In this document: positions 4,728 to 5,845 of the stretch, piece after piece
Layout: the number at the start of each line of letters is the position of its first letter
How positions within the stretch are numbered: the first letter of the stretch is position 1
Source of the DNA: Chitinophagaceae bacterium
GTDB lineage: Bacteria > Bacteroidota > Bacteroidia > Chitinophagales > Chitinophagaceae
Reading direction: 5' to 3'
Assembly (NCBI GenBank): GCA_947447815.1
Contig: CANFLJ010000135.1
Location: 1 to 5,845 of the forward strand
Length of the DNA stretch: 5,845 nucleotides
The notes under the pieces: generated by a model
Told to the model about the DNA's origin: nothing
Seen by the model: only the letters and a program-made list of their open reading frames with translations
Databases searched by the model: none
Translations under genes and position numbers: made by a program

Positions 4728-5845
4728 ATGGATTTCAGAATAGAAAAAGACACCATGGGTGAGGTTAAAGTACCTTCTCATGTTTATTGGGGTGCTCAAA
4801 CCCAACGTAGTATCGAGAACTTCAAAATTGCACAGGACATCAATAAGATGCCTAAACAGATTATTGAAGCATTCGCATATCTGAAAAAAGCAGCTGCTCT
4901 GGCCAACAATGAACTTGGCGTTTTGTCCGACGAAAAAACAAAGGCTATAGGCAATGTTTGTGACGAAATTTTAGACAACAAATTAGATGATCAGTTTCCT
5001 TTAGTAGTATGGCAAACCGGTAGCGGTACCCAAAGCAATATGAACGTAAACGAAGTAGTTGCCTACCGTGCACACGTGATTAATGGTGGTGCTTTGACTG
5101 ATAAAGACAAGTTTATTCATCCAAACGATGATGTAAACAAATCACAATCCAGCAATGATACTTTCCCTACTGCAATGCACATTGCAGCGTATAAAATACT
5201 GACTGAAGTAACTATTCCTGGAATAGAAAAACTAAGAGATACCCTTGCAGCTAAGAGCAAAGAATATATGCAGGTGGTTAAAATTGGTCGTACCCACTTC
5301 ATGGATGCTACTCCTATTACTGTAGGACAGGAATTCAGTGGTTATGTATCGCAGTTAAACCATGGCTTAAAGGCTATCAAGAATACTTTGGAACACCTTA
5401 GCGAACTTGCTTTGGGTGGTACAGCCGTTGGTACTGGTATCAACACACCAAAAGGATACGATGTAGTGGTTGCAAAACACATTGCACAACTTACCGGTCT
5501 TCCTTTTGTAACTGCCGAAAACAAGTTTGAGGCATTAGCGGCTCACGATGCTATCGTAGAATCGCATGGTGCTTTAAAGACTGTTGCGGTTAGTCTGATG
5601 AAGATTGCCAATGATGTTCGTATGCTTTCTTCTGGCCCTCGTAGTGGTATTGGTGAAATATTTATTCCAGATAATGAGCCAGGATCTTCTATCATGCCAG
5701 GTAAAGTAAATCCTACGCAGTGCGAAGCGTTAACCATGATTGCTGCTCAGGTTTTGGGCAATGATGTGGCTATTAATATTGGTGGTGCAACAGGTCATTT
5801 TGAACTGAATGTATTTAAACCAGTAATGATCTTCAACTTCCTGCA
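4728..5845 (+). CDS. fumC: class II fumarate hydratase, 3' end beyond the window
   Basis: This enzyme reversibly hydrates fumarate to L-malate in the TCA cycle; class II enzymes are iron-free cytosolic homotetramers. The frame is open from ATG at 4728 to the edge, 372 codons of an expected 460-470. Visible landmarks: FRIEKDTMGEVKVP at 3-16, the substrate-binding TGSGTQSNMN at 97-106, SSNDTFPTAMH at 141-151, GRTHFMDATP at 187-196 with the catalytic-partner His H190, and the superfamily signature GSSIMPGKVNP at 319-329 with the catalytic Ser S321 on the mobile loop. GTQSNMN and SSNDTFPTAMH favour fumarase over aspartase or argininosuccinate lyase. The start is fixed by the family N-terminus and by the promoter 19 nt upstream. 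It is divergent from exbD across a 421-bp spacer and appears to be transcribed alone up to the window edge. Confidence 0.97.
   Translation, partial: MDFRIEKDTMGEVKVPSHVYWGAQTQRSIENFKIAQDINKMPKQIIEAFAYLKKAAALANNELGVLSDEKTKAIGNVCDEILDNKLDDQFPLVVWQTGSGTQSNMNVNEVVAYRAHVINGGALTDKDKFIHPNDDVNKSQSSNDTFPTAMHIAAYKILTEVTIPGIEKLRDTLAAKSKEYMQVVKIGRTHFMDATPITVGQEFSGYVSQLNHGLKAIKNTLEHLSELALGGTAVGTGINTPKGYDVVVAKHIAQLTGLPFVTAENKFEALAAHDAIVESHGALKTVAVSLMKIANDVRMLSSGPRSGIGEIFIPDNEPGSSIMPGKVNPTQCEALTMIAAQVLGNDVAINIGGATGHFELNVFKPVMIFNFL

Noticed and set aside
4796..5737. Four minus-strand frames of about 60 codons inside fumC
   Set aside because: All are antisense to a clearly conserved fumarase sequence and have low-quality translations.

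Overview
The window looks like ordinary core chromosome from a member of the Bacteroidota, probably Chitinophagaceae or a close relative. Three things point there: promoter elements close to the Bacteroidota consensus (TAnnTTTG around -7), A/T-rich leaders without a clear Shine-Dalgarno, and a gene typical of that phylum (a DUF5606-type protein). The family-level placement is inference; no marker was searched. I see no transposase, phage gene, CRISPR array, tRNA or rRNA.

Layout, left to right. Positions 1-1700 (minus) hold the first 566 codons of gyrB, cut by the window edge. Behind it on the same strand is an Nfu/NifU iron-sulfur scaffold gene (1887-2486), separated from gyrB by a perfect 14-bp-stem terminator. 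Transcribed divergently from nfu is an Hsp15-like S4 RNA-binding protein gene (2640-3047, plus). It converges on a DUF5606-type gene (3198-3617, minus), with a shared bidirectional terminator between them. Next comes a solitary exbD (3797-4306, minus). A 421-bp gene-free stretch then leads to a class II fumarase gene, fumC (4728 to the right edge, plus, 372 codons present). Each gene appears to be its own transcription unit: DNA topology, Fe-S assembly, ribosome rescue, proton-driven energy transduction and the TCA cycle. No multi-gene operon is evident.

The part not explained by genes is in the spacers. From the 3' end of the S4 gene to the fumC promoter, the spacers carry short tandem arrays with a 7-bp (sometimes 8-bp) period. 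They are written in several unrelated words: GGAGNNA, RGTWACY, GANTCGT, TTTAGCG-like, and octads such as AATTAGCT. Two RGTWACY arrays share a 27-bp segment (24/27 identical) and bracket the DUF5606 gene. Several unit words contain an interrupted palindrome (GTWAC, GANTC) or a palindrome (AATT, AGCT). This is the observation most worth pursuing; what the arrays do, and how they arise, is unknown to me.
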